From assembly GCF_000802425.1 (NCBI RefSeq), contig NZ_JRUD01000014.1, forward strand, positions 1 to 64,000: DNA of 64,000 bases, given 5' to 3'. The stretch's first letter is position 1. The number at the start of each line of letters is the position of its first letter. The translations under genes and the position numbers were made by a program. The DNA is from Pseudomonas flexibilis (lineage in GTDB: Bacteria > Pseudomonadota > Gammaproteobacteria > Pseudomonadales > Pseudomonadaceae). A model generated the notes under the pieces. The model was given only the letters and a program-made list of their open reading frames with translations. It did not search any database and was not told the DNA's origin. This document shows, piece by piece, positions 1-10,534 of the stretch.

Positions 1-284
1 ATTCCTTGCCATTTACAGTTCCACTACTACATTGCGTCATATTGTCTGGGCAACAGTGATTAGATGGAATCCATGCCAACGGATAACGATGGAGGTCGAT
101 ATAACCCCCCCTCGGCGCTCCGCAGCCTCCGAAAAATTCTTTTTAATTTCATAAAGATACAGCCTCCCAGCCACAACCAGGCGTATTCGCTTGGCTTCCA
201 TATAACACTCAGCCCGACGCTACTATTACGCCATCACCCTGTCCACCCCATCTTTGCTCCCTCCCCTTTTCCCAAGCCCAACAA
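1..284. other. No supported gene
   Basis: No gene is supported here. It is more AT-rich than the following DNA. The one long open frame crossing it on the plus strand is antisense to metK and has no recognisable protein family. The stretch is probably the intergenic region downstream of the metK terminator. Confidence 0.5.
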
Positions 285-318
285 AAAACCCCGCCCGGCC
301 TGCGCCGCGCGGGGTTTT
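285..318 (-). terminator. Rho-independent terminator of metK
   Basis: The arms AAAACCCCGC and GCGGGGTTTT form a perfect 10-bp stem around a 14-nt loop. On the minus strand it ends in a T-run, about 35 bases after the metK stop. Its symmetry would also let it work on the plus strand. Confidence 0.85.
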
Positions 319-354
319 CTTTATCGCGAACTAACAGCCGTGAGGCAGTACGCC

Positions 355-1545
<1,191 letters not shown>

Positions 1546-1549
1546 CGGT

Positions 1550-2548
1550 TCATTCCTGTGAGGGGCTTCGTGCATCCGTCCGGGCGAAATGCCGCAGCTG
1601 AATCTGAAAGCCGTTTTTCAAGCCTATGTACACGCTTTCGCCGCAGGCCAGGCCGGCGGCGGTGGCCCAACGGGCCAGGTCTTCCTGTTCGAACCCCAGC
1701 CAGACATCCCCGCAGGCGTCGCGGGCCCAGCTCTGGTCGTGGCTGCACAGCTCGGCGATCAGCAGGCTGCCACCGGGCTTCACCAGGCCGGCCAGCGCTC
1801 GCAGCGCCTCGGCCGGTGCGGCGAAGTGGTGTAGCACCATGTTCATCACCACGCAGTCGGCCTGTACCAGGGGCGATGCCAAGGCATCGGCCAGGCGCAG
1901 CTCCACATTAGCCAAGCCGTCCCGCAGGCAACGCTCGCGGGCCAGCTCGAGCATTTCCGGGCTGTTTTCCAGCGCGGTGACCCGGGCGAAGCGCCGCGCC
2001 AGTTCCGGCAGGAAGGCGCCGTCGCCGGGGCCGACTTCGATGGCACTCGCATCGCCGGCAAAACCCAGCGCGTCGATCAGCGCCAGCAGGCTGTCGCGGT
2101 ACTGGCCGATGCTGGCGATCAGGTCCTGGCGCGCCTGGAAGCTGCCGGCCATGCGCGCGAAGAAGTCGCGGCTGGCCTCGGCGCGCCGGGCATGCACCTG
2201 GGCGATGCGCGCCTGTGCGTCCAGAGGCAGTTCGAGGCGGTCCACTTCCTCCAGCAGCGCGCTCTGCAGCGCGCCGCCCAGTTCGCCCGCCGGCGCCAGC
2301 GCGCGGCGGTAGAAGATGGCGTTGCCTTCACGACGGGTAGCCACCAGACCAGCCTGCGCCAGCACCTTGAGGTGGTGGCTCATGCCCGACTGACCGACGG
2401 CGAAGATCTGCGCCAGCTCCAGCACGCCGAACGAATCGTTGGCCAGCGCGCGCAGGATGTTCAGCCGCAGGGCATCACCACCGGCCTTGCACAGGGCGGC
2501 GAGGGTGTCACTGGCAGGCGTCGCGGACGCGCAAAGCGGCAGGTTCAT
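1550..2548 (-). CDS. ArsR-family regulator fused to a SAM-dependent methyltransferase
   Basis: The 332-aa protein has an ArsR winged helix (about residues 15-90, with the [13 protein letters not shown] recognition region) and a class I methyltransferase domain (about 165-300) with motif I VGPGDGAF. This matches the regulator paired with metK in Pseudomonas (PA0547 type). ArsR-methyltransferase fusions controlling methionine and SAM/SAH genes are known in Proteobacteria as SahR-like regulators, and I infer that role here. It is the first gene of the metK operon. A perfect inverted repeat about 45 bases upstream is the likely autoregulatory operator. No strong Shine-Dalgarno precedes the ATG. 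Confidence 0.88.
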   Translation of the reverse strand: MNLPLCASATPASDTLAALCKAGGDALRLNILRALANDSFGVLELAQIFAVGQSGMSHHLKVLAQAGLVATRREGNAIFYRRALAPAGELGGALQSALLEEVDRLELPLDAQARIAQVHARRAEASRDFFARMAGSFQARQDLIASIGQYRDSLLALIDALGFAGDASAIEVGPGDGAFLPELARRFARVTALENSPEMLELARERCLRDGLANVELRLADALASPLVQADCVVMNMVLHHFAAPAEALRALAGLVKPGGSLLIAELCSHDQSWARDACGDVWLGFEQEDLARWATAAGLACGESVYIGLKNGFQIQLRHFARTDARSPSQE

Positions 2549-2590
2549 GAGGGCGGCAGTCTAGTCGGTCACATTTTGCCGGGCAATGAC

Positions 2591-2614
2591 CAATATCAAA
2601 ATTAATTGATATTG
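2591..2614 (-). promoter_or_regulatory. Candidate ArsR/SahR-type operator
   Basis: The arms CAATATCAA and TTGATATTG are perfect reverse complements separated by six bases. The AT-rich site stands out in a GC-rich region. It lies upstream of the ArsR-methyltransferase gene and also of the divergent kinase-like gene at 2713. Confidence 0.7.
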
Positions 2615-2712
2615 CCTCAGGTACGCCTGCTTCCTCGGCGGCGACGGGAGGCACGACTCGAGCGCAGGGGTGGCCTTTACTTGACTTCCAGGCGCCTTGG
2701 GAACTCACCACC

Positions 2713-3321
2713 ATGGACACCCTCCCCACGGAACAACTGGCGAGCTGGATCGCGACGGGCGAGGTGCTTGTTGCCGATGGCCGCGGCCCAAAGGTGGTCC
2801 GCTGCAGGGATGGGCTGTTACTGAAAATTCTCAGGCCGCGCCGTCACATAGCATTGGCTCGCCTGTTTCCCGCAGCCGGGCGGTTCACTCGCAACGCCGA
2901 ATGCCTGTTGCGACTCGGTTTTCCGGCACCGCACGTCAGGGAAGCGTTCTGGCTGGATCGCCCACACGGGCTTAGCGGTTGCCGCTATGAACCGCTGGCC
3001 GGCCAATCGCTGGAAGAGCTGCTTGCCGAGCATCCCGAGCGCCTGGCCGCACTGATACCGGCGTTAGCCCGCTTCATACTCCAGCTGCATGCGCGGCATA
3101 TCTATTTCCGCTCGCTGCACCCAGGCAACATTCTGCTGCTGGAGAGTGGGGGATTCGGACTCATCGACCTGCTCGACCTGCACCTCAAGCCGTTGCCGCT
3201 ATCCGCCTGGCACATCCGCCGCAATTTCCGGCATCTGGAGCAGGCCCTGCAGCGCCGCCAACTGGCGAATTTTCCGCTGGATGCCCTGCGGTCTGAGTAC
3301 GAACGGCTGCGGCGCCTATGA
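2713..3321 (+). CDS. InaA/lipopolysaccharide-kinase-like protein
   Basis: The 202-aa protein resembles the small kinase-fold family often annotated as toluene tolerance or InaA/LPS kinase-like. RSLHPGNILL followed by LIDLLDL corresponds to the catalytic loop and metal-binding loop of kinases. The usual HxD aspartate is replaced: the loop reads YFRSLHPGN, keeping the asparagine but not the aspartate. Activity is therefore uncertain. There is no signal peptide or membrane segment. It is divergent from the ArsR-methyltransferase gene and shares its upstream region. Confidence 0.7.
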   Translation: MDTLPTEQLASWIATGEVLVADGRGPKVVRCRDGLLLKILRPRRHIALARLFPAAGRFTRNAECLLRLGFPAPHVREAFWLDRPHGLSGCRYEPLAGQSLEELLAEHPERLAALIPALARFILQLHARHIYFRSLHPGNILLLESGGFGLIDLLDLHLKPLPLSAWHIRRNFRHLEQALQRRQLANFPLDALRSEYERLRRL

Positions 3322-3449
3322 AGGTTTGGTTATAAGCAAAGCGCAGTTAGCTCTTTCGCGTCATCAGCGGCTTTGCCGTATCCTGCGCGCCTTTGAAAAG
3401 CCCCTCGTTGCCGCCGCCAGGCGGACAGCCTTCGACCCGCGGAATCATC

Positions 3450-4436
3450 ATGTCGACCCGACGTCTTTCTTCGCTTGCCTTTGCCGGCATCTGCCTGCTC
3501 CTAACCGGGCCCGCCCTGGCCGAACCCACTGCGCAGGCCAGCCGCCTCGTCGCACCTCGCACCGCCCCTGCGCCGCTGCTCGACGTCAACGATCTTCGCG
3601 CAGTACTGAGCCGGCCAGAGGTGCGTCTTCTGGACATCCGCGCACCGCAGGATTTCGCCGCAGGCCACATTCCCGGCGCGGTGAACACGCCCTACGGCCA
3701 GTACCGCGGCCCGGCCGACAATCCCGGCAAGCTGCCCACCGCCGAGCACCTGACCCAGGTGGTGCAACGCGCCGGCATCCGCGCCAACCAGCATGTGATC
3801 GTGATTCACGGCGGCAGCAACCACACCGACTTCGGCGCCGCCGCCCGGGTGTACTGGACGCTCAAGGTCGGCGGCCTGACTCGTCTGTCCGTGGTCGACG
3901 GCGGCCTTCGCGCCTGGAAGGAAGCCGGCGGCGAGCTGGCCACCGAGGCGCAGCAGGTCGAGCCCAGTGACTTCACCTACGTCTACGACGAGCGCCAGAT
4001 CGTCACCCGCGAGCAGTTGGCGCAGACCTTAGGCAACGGTGATACGGCGCGCCTGCTGGATGCCCGTCCCGCTCCGTTCTTCAAGGGTGAGGTGAAGCCG
4101 GCCACCGCCGCCCGCTATGGCACCCTGCCGGGCGCCGACTCCTTCGACAACGCGCAATTCTTCGCCGCCGACGGCTTTCGCCTGAAGCCCCGCGCCGAGC
4201 TGCTGGCGCTGGTGCAACAGACCGGCGCCGACCAGGGCGACACCGTCTCCTTCTGCAACACCGGCCACTGGGCCGCCACCAACTGGTTCGTCATCTCCGA
4301 GATCGCCGGCAACAAGGCGGCGCGCATGTACCCGGCGTCCATGGTGGAGTGGAGCCGCAGCGAGCTGCCGATGGAGAACCAGCCGTCGCGCTTCGGCGCG
4401 CTGCTGCAGGACCTGTCCAACGCCCTCAACAAGTAA
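3450..4436 (+). CDS. Periplasmic two-domain rhodanese-like sulfurtransferase
   Basis: The product, about 328 aa, begins with a Sec signal peptide (MSTRRLSSLAFAGICLLLTGPALA), so it acts in the periplasm. Two rhodanese domains follow: about residues 40-160, with LLDIRAPQDFAAGHIPGA, and about 185-310, with the active-site cysteine in SFCNTGHWAATNW. Such proteins move sulfane sulfur from thiosulfate or related donors to thiophilic acceptors. I start at MSTRR because the signal peptide begins there; a longer frame adds 19 residues. The next gene is a thiosulfate-type permease, supporting a role in sulfur acquisition. Confidence 0.88.
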   Translation: MSTRRLSSLAFAGICLLLTGPALAEPTAQASRLVAPRTAPAPLLDVNDLRAVLSRPEVRLLDIRAPQDFAAGHIPGAVNTPYGQYRGPADNPGKLPTAEHLTQVVQRAGIRANQHVIVIHGGSNHTDFGAAARVYWTLKVGGLTRLSVVDGGLRAWKEAGGELATEAQQVEPSDFTYVYDERQIVTREQLAQTLGNGDTARLLDARPAPFFKGEVKPATAARYGTLPGADSFDNAQFFAADGFRLKPRAELLALVQQTGADQGDTVSFCNTGHWAATNWFVISEIAGNKAARMYPASMVEWSRSELPMENQPSRFGALLQDLSNALNK

Positions 4437-4454
4437 TTGCGGAAGCCCTTTCCC

Positions 4455-5609
4455 ATGCTGTCTCTCTCCCGTTTGTTATTCGTTCTCGGCGGCCTGACCG
4501 GCGCGCTGGCCGTTGCCTACGCCGCTGGGGTGCGCCAGGGCCTGCTGGTGCTGCTGGGCATCGGCTTCGGTGCCGTGCTGCAGGGCGCGCGCTTCGGCTT
4601 CACCACCGGCTGGCGCGATTTCATCGAGTCGCGCAACCCCCAGGGCCTGTGGGCGCAGATGCTGCTGCTCGGCCTCGCCGCCGCGCTGACCCTGCCGCTG
4701 ATCGCCGGCAGCGGCGGCGAGCTGGTCGGCGCGGTGTCGCCGCTGACCATCAGCCTGGTCCTCGGCGCCTTCCTGTTCGGGCTGGCCATGCAGATCACCG
4801 ATGGCTGCGGCTCCGGCACCCTGTACAAGGCCGGCGCCGGTGCGCCGCTGTCCTTCGCGGTGCTGCCGACCTTCATGCTTGGCAGCTTCCTGGGCGCCTC
4901 GCACCAGCCCGCGTGGATCGCCCTCGGCGGCCTGCCGGCGGTGGATCTGCTGAAGTTCGGCGTGCCGACCGCGGTGCTGGTCACCGTGGCTGGTTGTGCC
5001 GCCGTCGCGCTGATGGCCGGTCTGATGTCCAAGCGCACGGCCGCGCCCGTCTCCGGCACCCTGAACGTGACCTGGTCGGTCGGCGCGGCTTCGGTCAGTA
5101 CCCCCACGCCGCCCGCGGTCTGGGCGCGCCGCTGGTGGCTGGGCGCCCTGCTGCTCGCCGGCCTGTACGTGCTGCACCTGCTGGTCGCCGGCCAGCCGTG
5201 GGGCATCGTCTACGGCATCGGCCTGTGGGGCGCGAAGATCGCCAGCGCCATCGGCTGGAGCCCGGTCGGTGATGCCTTCTGGGGTGTCGATCCGCATGCG
5301 CTGCGCCTGGCCGAGCCGCTGCTGGCGGACGTGACCTCGGTGACCAACATCGGCCTGATCTATGGCGCGCTGGCGGCCTCGCGCTGGAACGGCACGCCGA
5401 GCATCAGCTCGCCGTCGGCCCGGCGCCTGATCATCGCCTCCATCGCCGGCCTGGTGCTGGGCTACAGCTCGCGCATGGCCTTCGGTTGCAACGTCGGTGC
5501 CTACCTGGGCGGCATCGCCTCGGCCAGCCTGCACGGCTGGGTATGGTTCGCCCTGGCCTTCATCGGCTCGATCTACGGCGTGCGCCTGCGCAAGCGCCTG
5601 GCCCAGTAA
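4455..5609 (+). CDS. YeeE/YedE family sulfur-compound (thiosulfate) permease
   Basis: This polytopic membrane protein of about 384 aa belongs to the YeeE/YedE (TsuA-like) family, which imports thiosulfate through a path lined by conserved cysteines. The family cysteine motifs are DGCGSGTLYK near residue 115 and FGCNVGAYLGG near residue 340. I use the ATG at 4455, which has GGAAG nine bases upstream, rather than the TTG at 4437. It lies 18 bases after the rhodanese gene and forms one operon with it. Substrate identity is inferred from family and context. Confidence 0.85.
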   Translation: MLSLSRLLFVLGGLTGALAVAYAAGVRQGLLVLLGIGFGAVLQGARFGFTTGWRDFIESRNPQGLWAQMLLLGLAAALTLPLIAGSGGELVGAVSPLTISLVLGAFLFGLAMQITDGCGSGTLYKAGAGAPLSFAVLPTFMLGSFLGASHQPAWIALGGLPAVDLLKFGVPTAVLVTVAGCAAVALMAGLMSKRTAAPVSGTLNVTWSVGAASVSTPTPPAVWARRWWLGALLLAGLYVLHLLVAGQPWGIVYGIGLWGAKIASAIGWSPVGDAFWGVDPHALRLAEPLLADVTSVTNIGLIYGALAASRWNGTPSISSPSARRLIIASIAGLVLGYSSRMAFGCNVGAYLGGIASASLHGWVWFALAFIGSIYGVRLRKRLAQ

Positions 5610-5624
5610 GCGGAGCGACCTGAC

Positions 5625-5789
5625 ATGAGCAAGCAAGCCTTTTTGACCTGCACCCTGCTGTTCTGGCTGGTGGCCGTGGGTCTGGTGATCCTCGACACCG
5701 TCGCCACCGCCACCGTGCGCGTGGAGCCGCCGCCATTCGCCTTCGGCAGCGGCCAGGCCGCCTCTGGCGGTCACTGCTCGGGGCGCTAG
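5625..5789 (+). CDS. Small single-pass membrane protein in the sulfur operon
   Basis: This 54-aa frame begins with ATG behind a GGAG site, 15 bases after the permease stop. It encodes one hydrophobic segment (about residues 6-27, LTCTLLFWLVAVGLVILDTV) and a short polar tail ending in GGHCSGR. I recognise no family. Position, ribosome-binding site and composition support a real gene. It could be a small subunit or stabiliser of the YeeE permease; that is inference only. Confidence 0.6.
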   Translation: MSKQAFLTCTLLFWLVAVGLVILDTVATATVRVEPPPFAFGSGQAASGGHCSGR

Positions 5790-5800
5790 CCCCCGCCGTG

Positions 5801-5827
5801 GGGTGGATACGTTTTCGTGTCCACCCT
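5801..5827. repeat. GTAGGGTGGA-type inverted repeat (degenerate copy)
   Basis: GGGTGGATACG and CGTGTCCACCC form a hairpin with one mismatch around TTTT. It is one of at least five related elements in this window, all outside genes. Confidence 0.6.
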
Positions 5828-6081
5828 TGCGCCTGTGCCGCGCCATCGACGGCCGGAAAAGCGCCGACCGTCCTACGCAAGTGCCCACCCCGACGCAGGA
5901 TGGACACCGTTTTCCTTGGCCACCACTGCGTCAACACCGGGACCATCGGCGGCCAGAACAGCGCTGACCGCGCCACGCTTCCGGCTCCAGCTGTCTTCTC
6001 TCGTTGCTCCGAAGGCTGCGCTGGGCGAAAATGCCCGCCTTTTTCATGCCCCTTCGTTTCAGCCCCCGCAGGAGATTAGCG

Positions 6082-8082
6082 ATGCCCAGCCGTCGTGAGC
6101 GAGCCAATGCCATTCGTGCCCTCAGCATGGATGCCGTGCAGAAAGCCAACAGCGGCCACCCGGGTGCCCCGATGGGCATGGCGGACATCGCCGAAGTCCT
6201 GTGGCGCGACTACCTCAAGCACAACCCGAGCAACCCGCTGTGGGCCGATCGCGACCGCTTCGTGCTGTCCAACGGCCATGGCTCGATGCTGATCTACTCG
6301 CTGCTGCACCTGACCGGCTACGACCTGTCCATCGACGACCTGAAGAACTTCCGCCAGCTGCACAGCAAGACCCCGGGCCACCCGGAGTTCGGCTACACCG
6401 CCGGCGTTGAAACCACCACCGGCCCGCTGGGCCAGGGCATCGCCAACGGTGTCGGCTTCGCGCTGGCCGAGAAGGTGCTGGCCGCGCAGTTCAACCGCCC
6501 GGGCCACAGCATCGTCGACCACCACACCTACGTGTTCCTCGGCGACGGCTGCATGATGGAAGGCATCAGCCATGAAGTCTGCTCGCTGGCCGGCACCCTG
6601 GGGCTGGGCAAGCTGATCGCCTTCTACGACGACAACGGCATTTCCATCGACGGCGAAGTGGAAGGCTGGTTCACCGACGACACTCCGAAGCGTTTCGAAG
6701 CCTACGGCTGGCAGGTGATCCGCAACGTCGACGGTCATGACGCCGACGAGATCAAGCAAGCCATCGAGACCGCGCGCAAGAACGCCGAACAGCCGACCCT
6801 GATCTGCTGCAAGACCACCATTGGCTTCGGCTCGCCCAACAAGCAGGGCAAGGAAGAGTGCCACGGCGCCCCGCTGGGCAACGACGAAATCGCCCTGACC
6901 CGCGCCGCGCTGGGCTGGAATCACGGGCCGTTCGAAATCCCTGCCGACATCTATGCCGAATGGGACGCCAAGGCCACCGGCGCCAGCCGCGAGAACGAGT
7001 GGAACCAACGTTTCGCCGCCTACGCCGCCGAGTACCCGGAACTGGCCGCCGAGCTCAAGCGCCGCATGGCCGGCAAGCTGCCCGCCGACTTCGCCGCCAA
7101 GGCCTCGGCCTACATCCGCGACGTGGCCGCCAAGGGCGAAACCATCGCCAGCCGCAAGGCCAGCCAGAACGCCCTGAACGCCTACGGCCCGCTGCTGCCG
7201 GAACTGCTCGGCGGCTCCGCCGACCTGGCCGGCTCCAACCTGACCCTGTGGAAGGGCTGCCAGTCGCTGACCCACACCGACCTGTCCGGCAACTACGTGC
7301 ACTACGGCGTGCGCGAGTTCGGCATGGCCGCGATCATGAACGGCGTGGCCCTGCACGGCGGCTTCATCCCCTACGGCGCCACCTTCCTGATGTTCATGGA
7401 GTACGCCCGCAACGCGGTGCGCATGTCCGCCCTGATGAAGCAGCGCGTGCTGTACGTGTTCACCCATGACTCCATCGGCCTGGGCGAGGACGGTCCGACC
7501 CACCAGCCGGTCGAGCAGCTGACCAGCCTGCGCAGCACCCCGAACCTGGACACCTGGCGCCCGGCCGACGCGGTGGAGTCCGCCGTGGCCTGGAAGTACG
7601 CCATCGAGCGCCAGGACGGTCCGAGCGCGCTGATCTTCAGCCGCCAGAACCTGCCGCACCAGCTGCGCGACGCGGAAACCGAGGCGGCCATCGCCCGCGG
7701 CGGCTACATCCTCAAAGACTGCGCCGGCGAGCCGGAACTGATCCTGATCGCCACCGGTTCGGAAGTCGGCCTGGCCATGCAGGCGGCCGACAAGCTGACC
7801 GTCCAGGGCCGCAAGGTGCGCGTGGTGTCCATGCCCTGCACCAGCGTGTTCGACGCCCAGGACGCCGCCTACAAGCAGCGCGTGCTGCCGGTGGAAGTCG
7901 GTGCGCGCATCGCCATCGAGGCCGCCCACGCGGACTTCTGGTACAAGTATGTCGGCCTGGAAGGACGCATCATCGGCATGACCACCTACGGCGAATCGGC
8001 TCCGGCCGCCCAGCTGTTCGAGGAATTCGGCTTCACCGTCGACAACATCGTCGCCACCGCCGAAGAGCTGCTGGAAGACTGA
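6082..8082 (+). CDS. tkt: Transketolase
   Basis: The 666-aa enzyme is thiamine diphosphate dependent and moves two-carbon units between sugar phosphates in the pentose phosphate pathway. It has the N-terminal [20 protein letters not shown] signature, the diphosphate-binding GDGCMMEG with downstream DDN (near residue 155-190), and the pyrimidine domain with [10 protein letters not shown]. The start follows a strong AGGAG site; longer frames add 26 non-family residues. Its order with epd, pgk and fba is the standard Pseudomonas pentose phosphate/glycolysis cluster. Confidence 0.97.
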   Translation: MPSRRERANAIRALSMDAVQKANSGHPGAPMGMADIAEVLWRDYLKHNPSNPLWADRDRFVLSNGHGSMLIYSLLHLTGYDLSIDDLKNFRQLHSKTPGHPEFGYTAGVETTTGPLGQGIANGVGFALAEKVLAAQFNRPGHSIVDHHTYVFLGDGCMMEGISHEVCSLAGTLGLGKLIAFYDDNGISIDGEVEGWFTDDTPKRFEAYGWQVIRNVDGHDADEIKQAIETARKNAEQPTLICCKTTIGFGSPNKQGKEECHGAPLGNDEIALTRAALGWNHGPFEIPADIYAEWDAKATGASRENEWNQRFAAYAAEYPELAAELKRRMAGKLPADFAAKASAYIRDVAAKGETIASRKASQNALNAYGPLLPELLGGSADLAGSNLTLWKGCQSLTHTDLSGNYVHYGVREFGMAAIMNGVALHGGFIPYGATFLMFMEYARNAVRMSALMKQRVLYVFTHDSIGLGEDGPTHQPVEQLTSLRSTPNLDTWRPADAVESAVAWKYAIERQDGPSALIFSRQNLPHQLRDAETEAAIARGGYILKDCAGEPELILIATGSEVGLAMQAADKLTVQGRKVRVVSMPCTSVFDAQDAAYKQRVLPVEVGARIAIEAAHADFWYKYVGLEGRIIGMTTYGESAPAAQLFEEFGFTVDNIVATAEELLED

Positions 8083-8087
8083 TGTCG

Positions 8088-8121
8088 CGCGGGGCGGATG
8101 GCCACGGCCATCCACCCCGCG
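8088..8121. repeat. Strong hairpin after tkt, related to the GTAGGGTGGA repeats
   Basis: CGCGGGG-C-GGATGGCC and GGCCATCC-A-CCCCGCG pair over 15 of 16 positions around a two-base loop, starting 6 bases after the tkt stop. No T-run follows. It may act as an mRNA-stabilising or attenuating hairpin in the tkt-epd gap. Confidence 0.65.
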
Positions 8122-8136
8122 GACGGCTAATCCCAT

Positions 8137-8170
8137 GTAGGGTGGAAGCCCGCGCAGCGGTTTTCCACCA
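8137..8170. repeat. GTAGGGTGGA-type repeat copy
   Basis: GTAGGGTGGAAGCC, then GCGCAGCGG, then TTTTCCACC. This matches the repeat unit found at 10416-10500. It lies just upstream of the epd start. Confidence 0.65.
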
Positions 8171-8186
8171 TCAGGCCCCGAACACC

Positions 8187-9245
8187 ATGCCCAACCGCCC
8201 CTACAACATCGCGCTCAACGGTTACGGCCGTATCGGTCGCTGCGTGCTGCGCGCGCTGCACGAGCGCGGTGCCCAGGCGGGACTGCAGGTGGTGCTGATC
8301 AACGATCCGGCCGACTTGGCCAGCATCGAATACCTGACCCGCTTCGATTCCACCCACGGCCGCTTTCCCGGCGAGGTGGGCCTGGATGGCGACGCCCTGC
8401 TGATCGATGGCCGGCGCCTGCCCGTGTGGCGCGAGAGCACCCCGGAAGCCATCGACTGGGCGGCCCACGGCATCGACCTGGTGCTGGAATGCTCCGGCGT
8501 CTATCACACCCGCACCGACGGCCAGCGTTTCCTCGCCGCCGGCGCGCCGCGCGTGCTGTTCTCCCAGCCGATGAACAGCGAGGCGGATATCGACGCCACC
8601 CTGGTCTACGGCATCAACCACCAGGCGCTCCGCGGCGATGAGCGCCTGCTGTCCAACGCCTCCTGCACCACCAACTGCGGGGTGCCGCTGCTCAAGCTGC
8701 TGCACGAGGCCATCGGCCTGGAGCAGGTGTCGATCACCACCCTGCACTCGGCGATGAACGACCAGCCGGTGATCGACGCCTACCACCACACCGACCTGCG
8801 CCGCACCCGCTCGGCGTTCCAGTCGATGATCCCGGTGTCCACCGGCTTGGCGCGCGGCATCGAGCGCCTGCTGCCGGAACTGGCCGGGCGGGTGCAGGCC
8901 AAGGCCATTCGTGTGCCGACGGTGAACGTCTCTTGCCTGGACATCACCCTGCAGACCCGCCGCGACACCAGCGCCGCCGAGGTCAACGGCATTCTGCGCG
9001 ACGCCGCCACGGCGGGGCCGCTGAAGAACCTGCTGGCCTACACTGAACTGCCGCATGCCAGCTGCGATTTCAACCACGATCCCCACTCGGCCATCGTCGA
9101 TGGCAGCCAGACCCGTGTGTCCGGCCCGCGCCTGGTCAACCTGCTGGCCTGGTTCGACAACGAGTGGGGCTTCGCCAACCGGATGCTCGACGTGGCGGAA
9201 CATTACCTGCGCGTCGTTCACAGCCAACAGCCCAGCAAGGACTGA
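8187..9245 (+). CDS. epd: Erythrose-4-phosphate dehydrogenase
   Basis: The 352-aa protein belongs to the GAPDH superfamily, with the NAD-binding NGYGRIGR near residue 10 and the catalytic cysteine in SNASCTTNC near residue 155. Position between tkt and pgk identifies it as the Epd enzyme, which oxidises erythrose 4-phosphate to 4-phosphoerythronate for pyridoxal phosphate synthesis. A glycolytic GAPDH role cannot be excluded from sequence alone. I start at [14 protein letters not shown]; upstream codons run through the repeat. The ribosome-binding site is weak. Confidence 0.9.
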   Translation: MPNRPYNIALNGYGRIGRCVLRALHERGAQAGLQVVLINDPADLASIEYLTRFDSTHGRFPGEVGLDGDALLIDGRRLPVWRESTPEAIDWAAHGIDLVLECSGVYHTRTDGQRFLAAGAPRVLFSQPMNSEADIDATLVYGINHQALRGDERLLSNASCTTNCGVPLLKLLHEAIGLEQVSITTLHSAMNDQPVIDAYHHTDLRRTRSAFQSMIPVSTGLARGIERLLPELAGRVQAKAIRVPTVNVSCLDITLQTRRDTSAAEVNGILRDAATAGPLKNLLAYTELPHASCDFNHDPHSAIVDGSQTRVSGPRLVNLLAWFDNEWGFANRMLDVAEHYLRVVHSQQPSKD

Positions 9246-9250
9246 TATCC

Positions 9251-10411
9251 ATGACCGTTTTGAAGATGACCGACCTCGATCTCGCCGGGAAGCGCGTGCT
9301 GATCCGCGAGGACCTCAACGTCCCCGTGAAGGACGGTGTGGTCACCAGCGACGCTCGCATCGTGGCGTCCCTGCCGACCATCAAGCTGGCCCTGGAAAAA
9401 GGCGCGGCCGTGATGGTCTGCTCGCACCTGGGCCGCCCCACCGAGGGCGAGTTCAGCGCCGAGAACAGCCTGGCGCCGGTAGCCGCCTACCTGAGCAAGG
9501 CGCTCGGTCGCGAGGTGCCGCTGGTCAAGGACTACCTGGATGGCGTGGATGTGCAGCCCGGCCAGATCATGCTGTTCGAGAACGTGCGCTTCAACAAGGG
9601 CGAGAAGAAGAACGCCGATGAGCTGGCGCAGAAGTACGCCGCGCTGTGCGACGTGTTCGTGATGGACGCCTTCGGCACTGCACACCGCGCCGAGGGCTCG
9701 ACCCACGGCGTGGCCAAGTTCGCCAAGGTCGCCTGCGCCGGCCCGCTGCTGGCCGCCGAGCTGGAGGCTCTGGGCAAGGCGCTGGACAAGCCGGCCCGTC
9801 CGATGGTGGCCATCGTCGCCGGTTCCAAGGTGTCCACCAAGCTGGACGTGCTGAACTCGCTGAGCCAGATCTGCGACTCGCTGATCGTCGGCGGCGGCAT
9901 CGCCAACACCTTCCTGGCCGCGGCCGGCTACAAGGTCGGCAAGTCGCTGTACGAGGCCGACCTGGTCGACACCGCCAAGGCCATCGCTGCCAAGGTCTCC
10001 GTACCGCTGCCGGTCGACGTGGTGGTCGCCAAGGAATTTGCGGAAAGCGCCGAAGCCACCGTCAAGGCGGTCGCCGACGTGGCCGACGACGACATGATCC
10101 TCGACATCGGCCCGCAGACCGCGCGCCTGTTCGCCGAGATGCTCAAGGCCTCGCAGACCATCCTGTGGAACGGCCCGGTCGGCGTGTTCGAGTTCGACCA
10201 GTTCGGCAACGGCACCCAGGTGCTGGCCCAGGCCATCGCCGCCAGCCCGGCGTTCTCCATCGCCGGCGGCGGTGACACCCTGGCGGCCATCGACAAGTAC
10301 GGCGTGGCCGAGCAGATCGGCTACATCTCCACCGGTGGCGGCGCCTTCCTGGAATTCGTGGAAGGCAAGGTGCTGCCGGCCGTGGAAGTGCTGGAACAGC
10401 GCGCGAAATAA
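9251..10411 (+). CDS. pgk: Phosphoglycerate kinase
   Basis: This glycolytic/gluconeogenic enzyme interconverts 1,3-bisphosphoglycerate and 3-phosphoglycerate. The 386-aa length is normal. It shows the N-terminal [11 protein letters not shown] substrate motif, SHLGRP near residue 60, [22 protein letters not shown] in the hinge region and the nucleotide loop near GGGDTLAAI. It starts 5 bases after epd behind AAGGA, so it is translated from the same transcript. Confidence 0.97.
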   Translation: MTVLKMTDLDLAGKRVLIREDLNVPVKDGVVTSDARIVASLPTIKLALEKGAAVMVCSHLGRPTEGEFSAENSLAPVAAYLSKALGREVPLVKDYLDGVDVQPGQIMLFENVRFNKGEKKNADELAQKYAALCDVFVMDAFGTAHRAEGSTHGVAKFAKVACAGPLLAAELEALGKALDKPARPMVAIVAGSKVSTKLDVLNSLSQICDSLIVGGGIANTFLAAAGYKVGKSLYEADLVDTAKAIAAKVSVPLPVDVVVAKEFAESAEATVKAVADVADDDMILDIGPQTARLFAEMLKASQTILWNGPVGVFEFDQFGNGTQVLAQAIAASPAFSIAGGGDTLAAIDKYGVAEQIGYISTGGGAFLEFVEGKVLPAVEVLEQRAK

Positions 10412-10415
10412 CGAC

Positions 10416-10500
10416 CGTAGGGTGGACAACGGCGCAGCCTTGTCCACCACGACAGCGACACGGCAGGTGGACAAGCGCTACACGCGTTGTCCACCCTACG
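10416..10500. repeat. Nested inverted pair of GTAGGGTGGA repeats
   Basis: The outer arms CGTAGGGTGGACAACG and CGTTGTCCACCCTACG are perfect reverse complements. An inner pair, TTGTCCACC and GGTGGACAA, lies between them. The element is two head-to-head copies of one unit filling most of the pgk-fba gap. Confidence 0.85.
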
Positions 10501-10534
10501 CCCCGAATGACCTTTCTCCACTGGAGCTATACCG

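Noticed and set aside
1546..1549. SAM riboswitch before metK
   Set aside because: There are only four bases between the regulator stop and metK start, and I see no riboswitch-like fold upstream of the operon.
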